DNA from: Rhabditoides inermis
Lineage: Eukaryota; Nematoda; Chromadorea; Rhabditida; Rhabditidae
Length of the DNA: 64,000 bases
Reading direction: 5' to 3'
Assembly (NCBI GenBank): GCA_963966185.1
Contig: CAWZYM010000076.1
Coordinates: forward strand, 313,501 to 377,500
The translations under genes and the position numbers were made by a program. The notes beneath the pieces were generated by a model. It made no database searches and had not been told where the DNA came from. It saw only the letters and a program-made list of their open reading frames with translations. Below, piece after piece: positions 10,782 through 26,253 of this stretch. The first letter of the stretch is position 1, and each line of letters begins with the position of its first letter.

Positions 10782-12480
10782 ATGCGCGGTCTCGAAGTGG
10801 TGTGGTTGTTCGTTGTGGCGGCCGCGGAGGTGCGGGAGCGGGCGCCGGTTACGGGGCTGGGACAGGCGCCCGGGAAGGGGCACCGCGGCCGGGAGCACAG
10901 ACAGCGGCGTATGCTGGAGGGAGGCAGCTACGACAGCGAGATGGGAGGCATGGGGGTCGGGAGTCTGTCGGTGCCTCCCCGCCTCAGCTGCTACAGTTGC
11001 GCCTCGTTCGCCTACCTGCCACTGTGGAATCAGCTCATGCATCACTACTTCCCACCCAGAAACTTCACCGACAGGTAAGTACTTTCGCACTGTCTCATTT
11101 TCGTTGTGGGATGAATCATAGATTATATGCTCCCGGTTTTCGAATGAACTTTTGCACGACCACTGAAAGACAAAAAAATTGTTTTCACTGTTCATTTCTC
11201 TATTACTATTTTCAGATGTGTGTTGTTTTGTTTTTGTTTATGATTAGCCCGCTTGGGGATTTGTGGCGACGGGATAGAAGAGAGCAAAGGAGGAGAGAGA
11301 AAGAGAGAAGGAGGGATTGATTGAAGTCGGAGAAGTGTGATATCAGGAGCAAGGAAAAGAGGAGAATGGTTTTCTCGCGTGCATTGCAAACGTTATTAGA
11401 GGTATTATAGTGTGAGTGTGGGAAAGTACAAATGAGTGGGGCATATGATTTGACTACAGACGATGTCGAGTGTCGTTTCAGATGTTGGCAGCCGGACGAT
11501 TCTATCGGAATGGTGCCGTGTTCGACGGCCTGTTTCACCATGGTAGAGAAGATCGACCCGCACGACCAGTGTACGTTTCCCCCCACCGCCATGCGTTTCT
11601 CACCCCATTTGCTTGTGAACGATAGTTGCACGAACGTAGCCGTGATAGCGCGCAGCCTTTTGACACTACCTTCTGGAGCGTGCACGAATTGTTTTATTCT
11701 AGCCGCGCCGAGCGTTCTTTTTTTGTATGCCTTTTCGATGCGCCTTTTTATGGAAAGTCATTGAAGTAGTGTGTCCGCGTTGACAAGTACGCATGCGAGA
11801 GGGAGAGAGAGGGAGAGAAAGAGAGGAGAGGGAGGGGGCAAAAGGAAAAGAGAGAGAAAGTGCGCGAGTGAGATTTTTTTGCCTAATTGCAGCTGCCATA
11901 CTGGTGTGTTTGAGGTTTGTTCCGGAATAAAAAGAAAGTATGTAGAGAACGGTAAGTGACGCTACGCTGTCGATTTTGTAGTGATTTTTTTTCTTTCGTA
12001 ATTATAGCTTTATTGAATCGTGGGTTTTCTGCAAAACGGCGTGATTTCGAGGTGAATTAGAGTCTATTGAGAGTGTCGCGTGGTCGCCAGACCCGTATCC
12101 ACTCTCTTCTCCATATATATGCCCTGAGGGGTTTCCGTCTTCTGACGCACCCCACCCCCTCCCTAAAAGGTAGCACCTCAAATGAGATATTGGCCAGCCC
12201 AGTATTCTGGTGAATTTATGGCGTCCATGCACATTTGGCAATATTTTGGAAGAGTGGGTTGAGTTGACGTGCGTGTGTGGTGAGAGTGCTATGAGAGAGT
12301 GTGTGGAGTGGAGAGAGACAGGCGAATTTATGTGGTGTGCGCCTTTTCTGGACACCTGTTGACCGAGCTATGAAATATACAAGGTGAGAGAGAGAGGGAG
12401 AGCGAGTGGCTATATCAAAAGCGCCACCGAGACGCCAAAGGTGGTAAATATAGGTGAAAAGGCGGGAAGCCGATTTCGGA

Positions 12481-12529
<49 letters not shown>

Positions 12530-15395
12530 AGAGGGGAAGGGAGAGGGAAGAGAGATATTCTGAAAGAACGTAGTACGGCCGCGGCGGCGACGACAAATGG
12601 TCATCGTGCATTTCGAATGTGTATCGCCGAGGTCTGTCCAGTCCGGAGTCTCTGGAAAAGACACATTGATTGGTGGCTTGTACCTTTTGACCGCGCACCA
12701 CACCTGTAATTGACATTTTGACTGACAATGAAAACGTAAGATAAGCTCTTCATTACTTTTGATTGTTGCCGTGCAAATGAAATGGAATGACATACAATTA
12801 CACTAGTCGGGCGAATCGTTTTTGCGAAAACTAACGTAGTCATTAGAAACGCAGGAGAATGTAATAATTTGAGGTAGTAAATTCTGAAATTGAAACGAAA
12901 GAGAGAGAGAGAGAGAGAGAAACGGCGCGCACTTTGGCGATTCCAATTCGAGTGTGACAGATGGAGTCTGTGTGTTTATGTGCTCCTTTCGGGCAAACAT
13001 GGTTACCGGCTAATCGTCGCGTAGTGTTTCGTAGTGCATTCTGCGTAGTGCCGCCTCGTGCGTACCGCCTGCCGGTGTCTGCTTTACGACGGGTGTGGAA
13101 AAGCTAATTTTGCGTGCATGTGTGGACGGCAGGGATCAAACAATTTTGTGCGTGCGGTGGGAAGGTTTCATTAAAAAGGGCCCGTTGAGGGATGGGAGAA
13201 GAAAGTGAGAGTTGCGAGTACTCGCATAGAATTAGACAGAGCTGTTATTAGGCGGTGCTGTTTCTGTGTGCGACTCTCTTTTTACCCTCTACTCTCTTCC
13301 TCTCTCTCTCCCTCCCTCCCTTCCTCTCTCCCTCTCTCCCTCTGTCCCTTCTCTCTTGCGATTGCTGTTTCGAATAGATATCATTAGTGCAAAATAAGAA
13401 GGGAGGGTGTATTCGAAATGTGTACGAATAGAAGAACTGGATGCGCACGCAACTCTCACCTAAAAACGGTGGTTTTTGTCTGCATGGGACGGTAACGGTA
13501 CAGTATCAGATGTGAGACTTCAATTCTTCTTCTTGCAAAGTGAAACACGAGCTGTTTGCATCGTTTTCTTGGAGTGGAGAGAGATGGGTTAGGTTGAATT
13601 CGCTGAAAGTTGATATGGAATTGGGATATGCGATAGCAGCTATTCCCCCTCTCTCTTTTTGTCTCGCGGCCATGGCATCATCACTAATTCATGGCAATGA
13701 GTAGAGAGCCGACACTTGTTGATGGGGTCAATAGGAAGACACATCGACTGCGTACACTGAGTATCATCGAGACGCGCCGGGAACGGCTGGAGTCCCCTAT
13801 GAATTCGGATATGAATAGAGAAACAAGCAGGGAGCAACAAGATTGACTGCGAATCGAACAAAAAAGTAAAACGTCGACGACGTACAATTCGCAACATCTA
13901 TTCCTTCGCACGCCCCTTTTTTGAGCTGTGTGAAATGATTTCAGCGTTCTTCCAGCTGCAAAGAATGATTCCGTTATAAGAATGAAGGAAAATTTTTATG
14001 CGTGATTGCGGTATTTGAAGCAGCAGTGAGTTTTTAATGGTCTCTCCAGACTCGGGGGATGTATTTATTATATGAGCCTTGTGTTGCGAGCGTTTTTTTT
14101 GAGACTGCGACGCGACGTGTCGAGTGAGACATAACTTACGGGGCATGTTGTAATTACCAGTAATCACATCACGCTCGAGTAAAACTCGCATTACTCACAC
14201 GCCTGTACATAACTGGTAATGGAATCGTGGCAGTCAAATGTTGATGTATTTCAACAAGGATTTCTAACGCCGTAATGTTTCGTGAATATTGCTTGTAATA
14301 CATTTGGTGATTTCGTAACTAGTTTCCAAGACAATAGTCGTTGTTGACTAGCTGCGTGTAGATTATACGTATACGACGGTGAGATTGAGGTGCGTGGAAT
14401 TAGCATATCAGCATAACTAGTAGTGGTTGGTAGTAATGGGTGGTTGGGAGTGGGTCGACTGGGGATTGCGCATTACTCGTTGCCGTCGTGAATTGGGAAT
14501 GATATGCGATAACTGGCAGTGGCGGAAAGCAGGGAGTGAGGGAGTGAAATGGAAGGGGGGAGTTCAGGTAGTCAGGGAACTAAACTACTGCATGTTTTGT
14601 TGTATACTTTTGCTTTGCTGTGTGACTCGAGTTGTATTGCGGTCAATTGTGGTGAGAATGCGCGTCCGAATTGGTATGCGGTCAGCAGTGGATTTTCAAA
14701 GAGAACAAAACAAGTAGCAAATGACAAGCAGTAAGGCAGTAAGAGGCAAGAAGTGCACGTTTGCAGTTCTGGGCGAGCAGCGCGGTGTGCTGCGAGGATG
14801 CGTCGACAGACTGCTGCTGTTCGGTCTGGATCAAGACGTGCGGGACGCTCTAGGTACGCACTGACGACACGAGTAGTGGACAATGCTGTGTTCAGGCAGC
14901 GGACATGAGCGCATCTGTCGAGACACGGACCGCAAGATCCTGCGACTCTATCCACTCTCAGATGAGAACGACCTGGTGGGTTGGGTGGGTATACTCGGCA
15001 ACTATCGCGCACTCGTAGGGGCGCGTGGCATAATAATCTGATTATTCTATTATGTGTGTGTCGCTGGAATTAGTGCATGAGAGGGAGAGAGAGGAGGGAG
15101 GAAACGAAGGAGCCCCAGGCGCCCGCTTATAATACACCACAATGCGGGAATAATAACTGCACGCGCACACCACCTGGGTCCCATCGCGACTGTTTTCGCG
15201 CACATGTTTTCTGCTACAGGGACGTACACATTATATATATACATATACATATATGTTTCATTTCAGGTCAAAATGTGCACATGCGTGGGGCCGACATGTA
15301 ATTCAGAGGACATGCTGTTTGCACTATCCGCCTCTCATCGTTCCATATACTCTCTTGCCCCTCTCATAGGACTGATCTACCTGATCCGGTATTGA
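10782..15395 (+). CDS. Ly6/uPAR-like (three-finger) GPI-anchored surface protein
   Basis: Exons 10782-11074, 11482-11570, 14740-14853, 14896-14975 and 15267-15395 join in phase to 234 residues. It starts with a hydrophobic leader (WLFVVAAA), then a linker, then LSCYSCASF, CWQPDD, VPCSTACF, KKCTFAVL, GVLRGCVD, and CTCVGPTCN before a hydrophobic tail ending GLIYLIRY. Two-Cys opening, RGC and terminal CN are the Ly6 pattern, and the tail looks like a GPI-attachment signal. Such proteins are surface receptors or channel/receptor modulators. The ATG follows an acceptor (TTGTAG) directly. The third intron is 3.17 kb against the usual 40-400 bp. Exon 3 could be missing a neighbour in that intron, but the phase agrees without one. 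Confidence 0.75.
11571..14739 (+). other. 3.17-kb intron of the Ly6-like gene
   Basis: Largest intron in the window. It contains several GA/CT tracts (11791-11860, 12481-12522, 12899-12920, 13284-13350) and no exon that could be supported on either strand. Confidence 0.5.
12481..12522. repeat. (GA)n microsatellite
   Basis: Uninterrupted GA dinucleotides inside the large Ly6-like intron. Confidence 0.95.
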
Positions 15396-16375
15396 TTTTT
15401 TTCTCGCTCTCGGCCCTTGATTTGCATTTATCCTACTCACAGCTCATCCACATACGGGTACTGCATTTTGATATTCCATTCAGGTTGTACCCAAACATAT
15501 CGTAGCTCTATATTGTTCTCTAATCATTTCAACAATGATAACCTGATTGTGAAGCCATTAATTTGTGGTCTTTCTTTTATGTTAGGTCGCCATTTCAATG
15601 GAATTATAAACTCACGATTGTGTTTCCCATTAAAAATGTAAAGAAACGTTGAAGAGAGCGCGTCTCTCTCACCTGATAAGGAACCACACACTTGCACGGA
15701 GTGCGAAATGAGTGAAGAGCAAGCAAGCGACTTCGAATAGGCCACTGTATCTTTAATCCTTTCCCAGTTTCCACATACATACTGACATTCCCACAGTTCT
15801 GGCGTCTGGATGTGATACTAAAAACCAACAAACACCTCGCACGCTTCCAAGAACATTATTCATGAAAAAAACTGTATTCATAATCAGTGGGAGAATCAAA
15901 ACCGCAATCGATACACAAACACTGAATAAGAGAAAAGAACCCACGGGAGAAAATCAAATCAAGTAAACCAGTCAACATCATACTAGAAATCAGAGAGATA
16001 GAGAATCAATAAACACGGAATCTTGTAGCCAGAAACAAATCAATACTTATACATAGTCTAGAAGAGAAACACAACAATATATCGGAATAGAGTTGGTGGG
16101 ACACACCACAGCCATGAGAGAAACTACAGTGAGTGGAAAGATGTCTCATACCCCCACTAGAAACAAATCAATATACGTGCAGTCTGATCGCGAGACTAAA
16201 CACTTTAAGAATACAGTGTGTGAGATACACACAGTCAAAAGGAAAGCTACAGTGAGCGGGGAGACGTCTCATACGCGAGACTAAACAATATATGAGAAAA
16301 CAGTAGGTGAGACACTAGCCATACAAAAGGAAAGCTACGGTAAGGGACTGGCACCTTCCACTCCGCTCCCTCCAC
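15396..16375. other. Convergent intergenic region with imperfect tandem repeat
   Basis: Lies between the Ly6-like gene (+) and the unrecognised gene (-). Around 16110-16345 the segment (G/A)AAGCTACAGTGAG(C/T)GG then GTCTCATAC recurs two to three times at spacings of about 80-130 bp. No exon seen. Confidence 0.45.
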
Positions 16376-18969
16376 TCACTCCTTGCCGTGCGCCTCGCGA
16401 CGAGTGCTCGCACCGCCCTTTTTCGACACGGTCACCTCTCGCACAAACACCACGTCGTCGTCGTCGTCGTCGTCGGTGGCGGCGGCGAGCTCACTCGATC
16501 CAACCCGCTAGAACCCAACATTATTTTCCTTTCATACGTAATACGCTAACGATCCACTCCCCGACCATTATGAACACTAAAGCGCACCTCAGTATCCTCC
16601 ACTGCACGGCGGTGCGTCGACTCGGCAGCCCCAGCAACCGCGGCCGTCAGCGGCGGTCCCCTGCAATATGAGTTCATCTATCTACAATAGTAAGTGCAAC
16701 TGACTCCGCTCGCGCGATGCGCTTCGCCATGCCCTGGTCACGTTGGAGAACGCGTAGCCGCCGACCAGACGGAACGCCTTCCAGTGTCCCCCCTCCCAGG
16801 TACCCCTGTAGCGCTGGTAGCGCAGCCACTCGGCGACGCTAGGGGGCACCATCAGTACCTCCCACCACTGAGCGTAGTACTTGACAGAGGGGCGAGAGAG
16901 GAACTGAACAAAATATTTGAGAAAGGGAGGGAGAGAGAGTGAGAGAGAGAGGGAGAGGAGAGAGAGAGAGGAGAGAGAGAGAGCGAGAGAGATCGTAAGA
17001 GAGAGAGAGAGAGCGTGAAAAATGTAACTGACCTCGTCGTCGTCCTTGCCGATTGCATAGTAGATTTTTCGCTGTCCGGGCAGCATCCTCCCCACGTACT
17101 CGTTGATGTTAGTCGCCGTCGTAGACGTCGACAGCAAGAGCATCACGACATTATACTAAAACACACACATCACAAAACACGATATTATCGCTACAACTCA
17201 CCCCCTCTATCGCCCTTTTGAATGAAGTGATGGCCTGATACTGGGAAGAAGACAACATGTCGTAGCTATGCTTCTTGATGATGGGGTCAGCATCGATCAG
17301 CTCGCGGTGCACCTTGTCAACATGCTGCCGCATCGCACTCACAGCTGCAATTAGCACTCTTCTAACAAAGAAATAGATCATCTCTCTCATAAAACATATA
17401 TCACAACTCCGTAACAACTAGAATGGTACACACCCGTTACTATTCTAATCAAAAACCCATTAAAAGATAATTTAGCATGTACAATAATAAAACCACCAAC
17501 TTATCAACCTATACTGGCACACAATGTGTGCGTCCTAGCTACTCCGCCATTCCGTCACCATGCGGCACTGTAAAATGAGGGATGTCAATCAACGGCGCTA
17601 GCAGGGCGAAGAAAATGGCACAAATGACAAGTGAAAAGTGACAAGTGAAGAGAAAAAGGCAACACCGGATTTGGCTATAAACTAGCATATATATTAATTA
17701 GAAGATGTAGAATCCGAATATAGTAGTGGTTAATGTTGTTTCGAAACGAAACAACATCAACCCCTGTATCCACGCAGTTCCTCCTAGGTCCCACCTGCCC
17801 GAAATTCGTTCAATTCTTACGCGTATCGTGTGATATAAGACTCACGCCATTTTTTCTCTATTTTTTCAGAAATAATGATAACGTCTTCACTCACAGTAGT
17901 ACTCGTGCAGCCGGGCTCTACCCTTCGTGCAGTAAAGGCAACGCAGACGAAATCCAGACGGTACCGCGTGTTCTTGCAGGGCGTGCAGAACAGTGCCCAG
18001 CTTCTGAAACATATCCTTCTTCGACTAGCTCCACTTGCATCTGCACTCACGCGACATGGCCAGTCTGTACATTTGGCCCTTGGCTCGGCACATTTTTTTC
18101 AAAATTGCTCGAGTCAACCGCGATGCGGACTGATGCGTAGCGTGCGTCTGGGGTCACCGGTCACTAAACAAATGAGTGGGCCAAAAACTATGGCCGGGCC
18201 GAGAGTTTGTAATGTACAGAAAAAATATATTTTGCTGTCTTGACGATAACGATACACACAGACCCGACAGGACATTTACAGAAGAGAAAAAGTGAAAGAA
18301 ACCAACCATGCGGTTGGCTAGTTTGAAGAAGAGCTCTCTGTAGACGCCAGTTGCGTTCTCGACTTGCGAGCGAGCCCAGCTTTCGATGAGCCTCATGACC
18401 TGATGGAAAACAATACACACGTACACATGTATGTACAGTTCGAAAAAACACCTTGCGTAAAAACTACTTTCGGAAATAGTAAACAAACAGAGAAAGCAAT
18501 ATCGAACAATCAACTATTCATAGTACAAACCTGCTTGACTGACGTCACCGTCCACGCCGTGTCGTTGAAGGACATCATTTTCTCGGCAATGCAGAGCCGG
18601 CTCGACGCGATGAACTGCTGCTTCTCCTGAGTCACAACCATCGTCATAGCAAATATATCCACACATACAATTATTTCGGCTCCGAACTTGAGAGTCTTCT
18701 TCAGACGTCTACAAAAATGATAACGATATCATGTTGGCAAACAACCATATCTGCCTTATCTGAATTCCAAAATTAAATAATGAAATGTGCGGGAAATTTA
18801 GTACATGTGTGTTAAACGTCGAACAATAGGCTTAATGGATAAATTGACTCACGTTCGCGCAGCTGTCCTCAAACGCATCGACGTCGTCGGTCAAAAAAGA
18901 CCTGTCCGAGGCTGCTATTGCAGATAGCTGCACACGGCGCAGCTTCAGCAGACGCACTGCTTCTTCCAT
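16376..18969 (-). CDS. Unrecognised 386-residue protein with Asp-rich, basic C-terminus
   Basis: Exons on the minus strand: 18969-18853, 18698-18531, 18399-18307, 18003-17895, 17344-17202, 17155-17033, 16903-16701, 16660-16588 and 16507-16376, all phase-consistent. Translation starts MEEAVRLLKLRRVQLSAI, with an acceptor 9 nt before the ATG. Later segments include ARSQVENATGVYRELF, ADPIIKKHSYDMLS, EYVGRMLPGQRKIYYAIG and RPSVKYYAQWWEVLMVPP. It ends in seven consecutive Asp, then a Lys/Arg-rich tail. The middle is helical in character, with one hydrophobic stretch (GAEIIVCVDIFAMTMVV) that may be a membrane helix. I do not recognise the family. The second exon boundary uses a weak acceptor (CTGAAG) and could be wrong. 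Confidence 0.65.
17757..17838. repeat. Interspersed repeat, copy 2, inside an intron
   Basis: Second copy of the repeat at 3244-3313, within the intron 17345-17894 of the unrecognised gene. Confidence 0.5.
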
Positions 18970-18978
18970 CGACCACGG

Positions 18979-19651
18979 CTGTAACACAACATCATCACAT
19001 ATAAATAAATCAACAAGTTACATTTACAAAGCAGAATAATTAAAGTAATCGCCAGAATGCAATGAGGGAAGACAGAAAGTTCAACACAAGAACGTAGTTT
19101 TTTTTGCATATTCATCCGCAAAAACCATTCCCGAGTTTGCAGAGTTTCTGTCAAAACCAATTGCACGAAAATACTATGTTCACGGACTAGCGCTCCGGCG
19201 CGCTGTCGCGCGCCTCCGCACTAGACATACAAGATACAAAAATAGACAAAATAGAAAAATAGTTGCTTTTTGCGTAGAAACATGTATCTTTTTCAAATTC
19301 TGTCTGGTTTAACTATCTCTCACCTACTTTTTTCTTCTGTTTTCTTTCTAGTTTTCTCTATTTTCAACTCATTACTTCCTCTTCCTCCATATCTCTCCCC
19401 TATCTCTTCCCCCCTCTCTCTCTCTCCCTCTCTACCCTCCTTCCTCTCTCCACCTCCGTCTCTCTCTTTTTCACTATATTTTATCTCTATTCTCACGTTT
19501 CCGCAGCGGTGACAACAAAATTCTAGAGACAGTACTATGGCACCTTCTGTCTACTCTTCTACTCTCACGTCTGCAGCAGTCACTGCCACTTTCAATAGGC
19601 AGTTATGTCTACTCTCCCTCCTTTCTCCTTCTCTCTCTCTTCTCTCTCTCT

Positions 19652-19683
<32 letters not shown>

Positions 19684-20042
19684 CTCGACACAGTTCTACT
19701 CTCCCCTATCTCTCTCTTTTCTCCCTCTTCCACTGTCTCGCTATCTCTTTCTCTCTTTCTCTTTCTCTCTCAGTATTATAGTCTCTAGAAACAGTGTTAT
19801 ATTCTCTATTGTCTACTGTCAACTTTCTAGAGACAATACTATGCTCTCGTTTGTCTACTGCATCTTTTTCTTCTACTGTGACAATAACTTTCTAGAGAAA
19901 CTACTGTTTTCTTCTGTCTACTTTCACCTCTTGTCACCTCTCCCACTCTCACTCTCACATCTGCAGTAATCACTATCACTGCGACTTTTGAGAGACAGTT
20001 ATGTCTACTCTCCCTTCTCTCTCCTCTTTTCTTTCTCCTATT

Positions 20043-20090
<48 letters not shown>

Positions 20091-22129
20091 CTTTTTCTCT
20101 CCTATTCTCTCTCTTGTACACTCTCACGTCCCGCTGCGGTGACAACAACTTTCTAGAGACAGTACATACTATGGTACCTTCTGTCTACTCTTCTATTCTC
20201 ACATCTGCAGTAGTCACTGTGACTTTCGAGAGACAGTTATGTAAAAAAAACTTTTTTAACAGAAAGTACTACGTCTTCTTTACTGTCTTCTCTCTCTACT
20301 GTCTACTCTCTCACGTTCTAAAAATATAATTTGACCGCCTGTGCTTGCCAAATGACATGTAAGGTGAACTCGATTCTCACCTCACCTCACTTCTACTCGA
20401 CACTGTACTGCATCGAAAAGCGGAATTTCAGACTGAATATGTACAAAAGTACAAGTAATAAACTCAAAACTTAGTTTCAACTGAAGAAAGAAACAATACA
20501 AACTTCTATATTACGTCTACAATGACTTCGAGAAAAGAAGCCGGGTGGCACGCCTAACACGTTGTGCGCACGTGTGAAGGAGTTTGAAACAGTTTGAGGT
20601 TGATTTTATCATAAAGCACAATTTTCGACGTCTCATAACATTTTACTTAACTTTCAACCTTCAACTTTTCGTTTTGTCAAAGTTATTCGTTGAAAATAGA
20701 AATTTTGTCCTTTTCAACTGACTCAATCCATTATTGTTATATTTAGACATATTCCTATCAAAAATGACACAACTGAGTGGATATGGGCCAGTGATTGCAA
20801 ATGCAAACCATTCGATATCTATCGGTTGACCTGGCGGCTGGTAGCGAGCAATCCGGTGGGCGCGACCCCAGCAAGTAACGCGCGCTCAGAAAATGTCTAA
20901 TACTGTATGAAGACAAAGTCCGATCGATCTGAAACTTTGACAGAAGGACTTTTTTGCCCATAAAAGCTTAAGTTCACAAATTGGACCCTCTATCTCGTCT
21001 GTACGAAAAGTCGATCATATTCGCCATATTTGGTGACTTTTCGAAAAAAGAAACCAGTTTCTATAATCTATTATACGTAATCTTTCTTCTATTCATTTTT
21101 CATAGAAATCGAAGATCATGAATTTTGGGTGCATTTTGGGTACATTCGCCTATTTGGGCATGAAGATGAGGTCACAGGCAGCTGGTATCGCGGCTATCGA
21201 CTTTTTCTAGGTCGATTCACCTACTCTCCAAATTTGGTTCTGATTGAAGTATTTTGAAATTTTTCTCCATAGTTAAGAGATTAGGTGATAACTATGATTA
21301 GGAGATCGCTATTGACGAGATATTTGGAATTTTGCGTTCTCAGGTATTGAAGAAACTTTTTGGAAAGAATGAGTAGTTAGAGTAGACTTTGAAAAGAGAT
21401 ATCTCTCCGGAAGGACGGACAGACAGACACCATAGTAAATTTTAGTATGAAAGGGGGAAAGATAACCTTCACCGACCTTTTAATTAATATTAATCAATTG
21501 ATCAATGATCAACAATAAAACAGAGTGAGATGCGTTTCATAAATCCATTCAAAGAAAGAGAGTTTTCTAACTGAGTGCGCACAACGCGGCAAAAGTCACT
21601 TAAAGGGAAGTACCACTCTAAATTTCACGACACCATTTTTCTTCAAATTCATACGACATACATTTCCAACTTTGAGGATTGCGAATATGTGTTTCTCGAA
21701 TCATGAATATTAATTTTCAAAATTATTTTTGTTGTACAATGTTCCAAATGACACATCAAACTTACGTGTTTTACTCGCGATCAGCGAATTGGCGCGATCG
21801 CCGGTAAACGTCGCAAAAACAAAACAATAAAGAAATGTATTTGTTTGTGTGGTATTTTCATTGGAAATGAATAGGAAACCAAACCTAAGTCAAAGAGAAA
21901 CGTTTTGGAATCAAATTAAAAATAAATGTGTATTTAAATAGCGCAAAACAACTGAACAGTTACAAGCGAATGTATATTTATTGCAAAACTGTCTTTGCAT
22001 TACAACAACCATTCGAAATATTACACTTACATTGTGTACAATAGATGTAATACAATAATAAGTCATACCTAATCGTCTAAACACTCCAAGTGACTCTCCC
22101 AGAAGGTCGAACGCCTTGAACATGGCCGC
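18979..22129. other. Long non-coding stretch, CT-rich and repeat-bearing
   Basis: No gene could be supported apart from one possible small exon at 22058-22119 (minus; starts MFKAFDLL and ends at a GTATGA donor). It contains CT microsatellites and the three-copy repeat at 19511-20245. Confidence 0.5.
19511..20245. repeat. Three-copy dispersed tandem repeat separated by CT microsatellites
   Basis: Copies near 19511-19620, 19872-20012 and 20140-20245 share GTGACAACAA, TTCTAGAGACAGTAC, TTCTGTCTACTCTTCTA and AGGCAGTTATGTCTACTC or close variants. Each is followed by CT-rich sequence. Confidence 0.7.
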
Positions 22130-22155
22130 ATGCGCAAAAATGCGAACACGCTTAA

Positions 22156-22172
22156 AGAAGAACTCCGGGGAA
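22156..22172 (+). repeat. Left terminal inverted repeat of the Kolobok-like element
   Basis: AGAAGAACTCCGGGGAA directly after TTAA; perfect inverted match to 27253-27269. Confidence 0.9.
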
Positions 22173-22799
22173 AGAGTCACCCGCCCGAACAATAAGCGCG
22201 CCCGGAACCATATGTGAGTTTTGGCGCGAAGAACTATAGAACGGCGAATTGTGAGTGTGAGTGTGTGGGGTCACACAATCCCCTATCGAGCGCGGCTTCC
22301 TGCTCACACCACGGCCTGCTCACGCTAGCGGCTGGCAACTGCTAATGTCCGCGCACACCCAAGCGAATTCTTCTAATGAGAAAGTTCACTAGTTTCTGAT
22401 AAACACAAATACATTCCATGAACATGCTTCTAACAACTAAATACTACTCACACATAAACGTGGCAACATCCCACTCTGCGGCTGGATACACCACCTACAC
22501 GCCTATACCTATACCATCACTTTGTATCAACATAAAAGCACAATAGCACAATAGCACAATACATTTATTATCACAGTCACAATTTTTGAAATCTTCATTC
22601 CTGGCTTTCTCTGTCCACTCCCTTCGGCGCGTCCAAAGTACATCCCACATCCGAGGTGGTCGAGTCGCAGCCAATCGATCCATCCAGAGACACTGAAAAA
22701 CTGTTGAAAGATTATTGTTTCTGATGGAAGCAAATCGATTTCTTTTCTCGCTCATATTTTCTGTTTGTTTTTACATGTTCTATGGTTGTTTCTTTGTAG

Positions 22800-26059
<3,260 letters not shown>

Positions 26060-26244
26060 GCACCTAGTCAAGCGCATTCCACTCATGCATGCACTTTCAT
26101 TCTCACTCATTGTTCTAGATTATCGCACATTGTTTATTCGAATTAGGAAATGGACTCATTTAACAACCAAGATTGTATCAACTTGTAACATTGAAATATA
26201 ATAAGAACTATTTGAAATATGATGTTATTGCAAACTAATAATGA

Positions 26245-26250
26245 AATAAA
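26245..26250 (+). terminator. Polyadenylation signal AATAAA of the transposase gene
   Basis: AATAAA 186 nt after the transposase stop and only 4 nt before the stop codon of the convergent minus-strand gene. The reverse signal for that gene is TTTATT near 26130, so the two 3' UTRs overlap antisense. Confidence 0.6.
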
Positions 26251-26253
26251 GCA

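Noticed and set aside
17033..17155. HSP90/TRAP1 resemblance of EYVGRMLPGQRKIYYAIG
   Set aside because: Only this short stretch is similar; adjoining exons do not match HSP90 at all.
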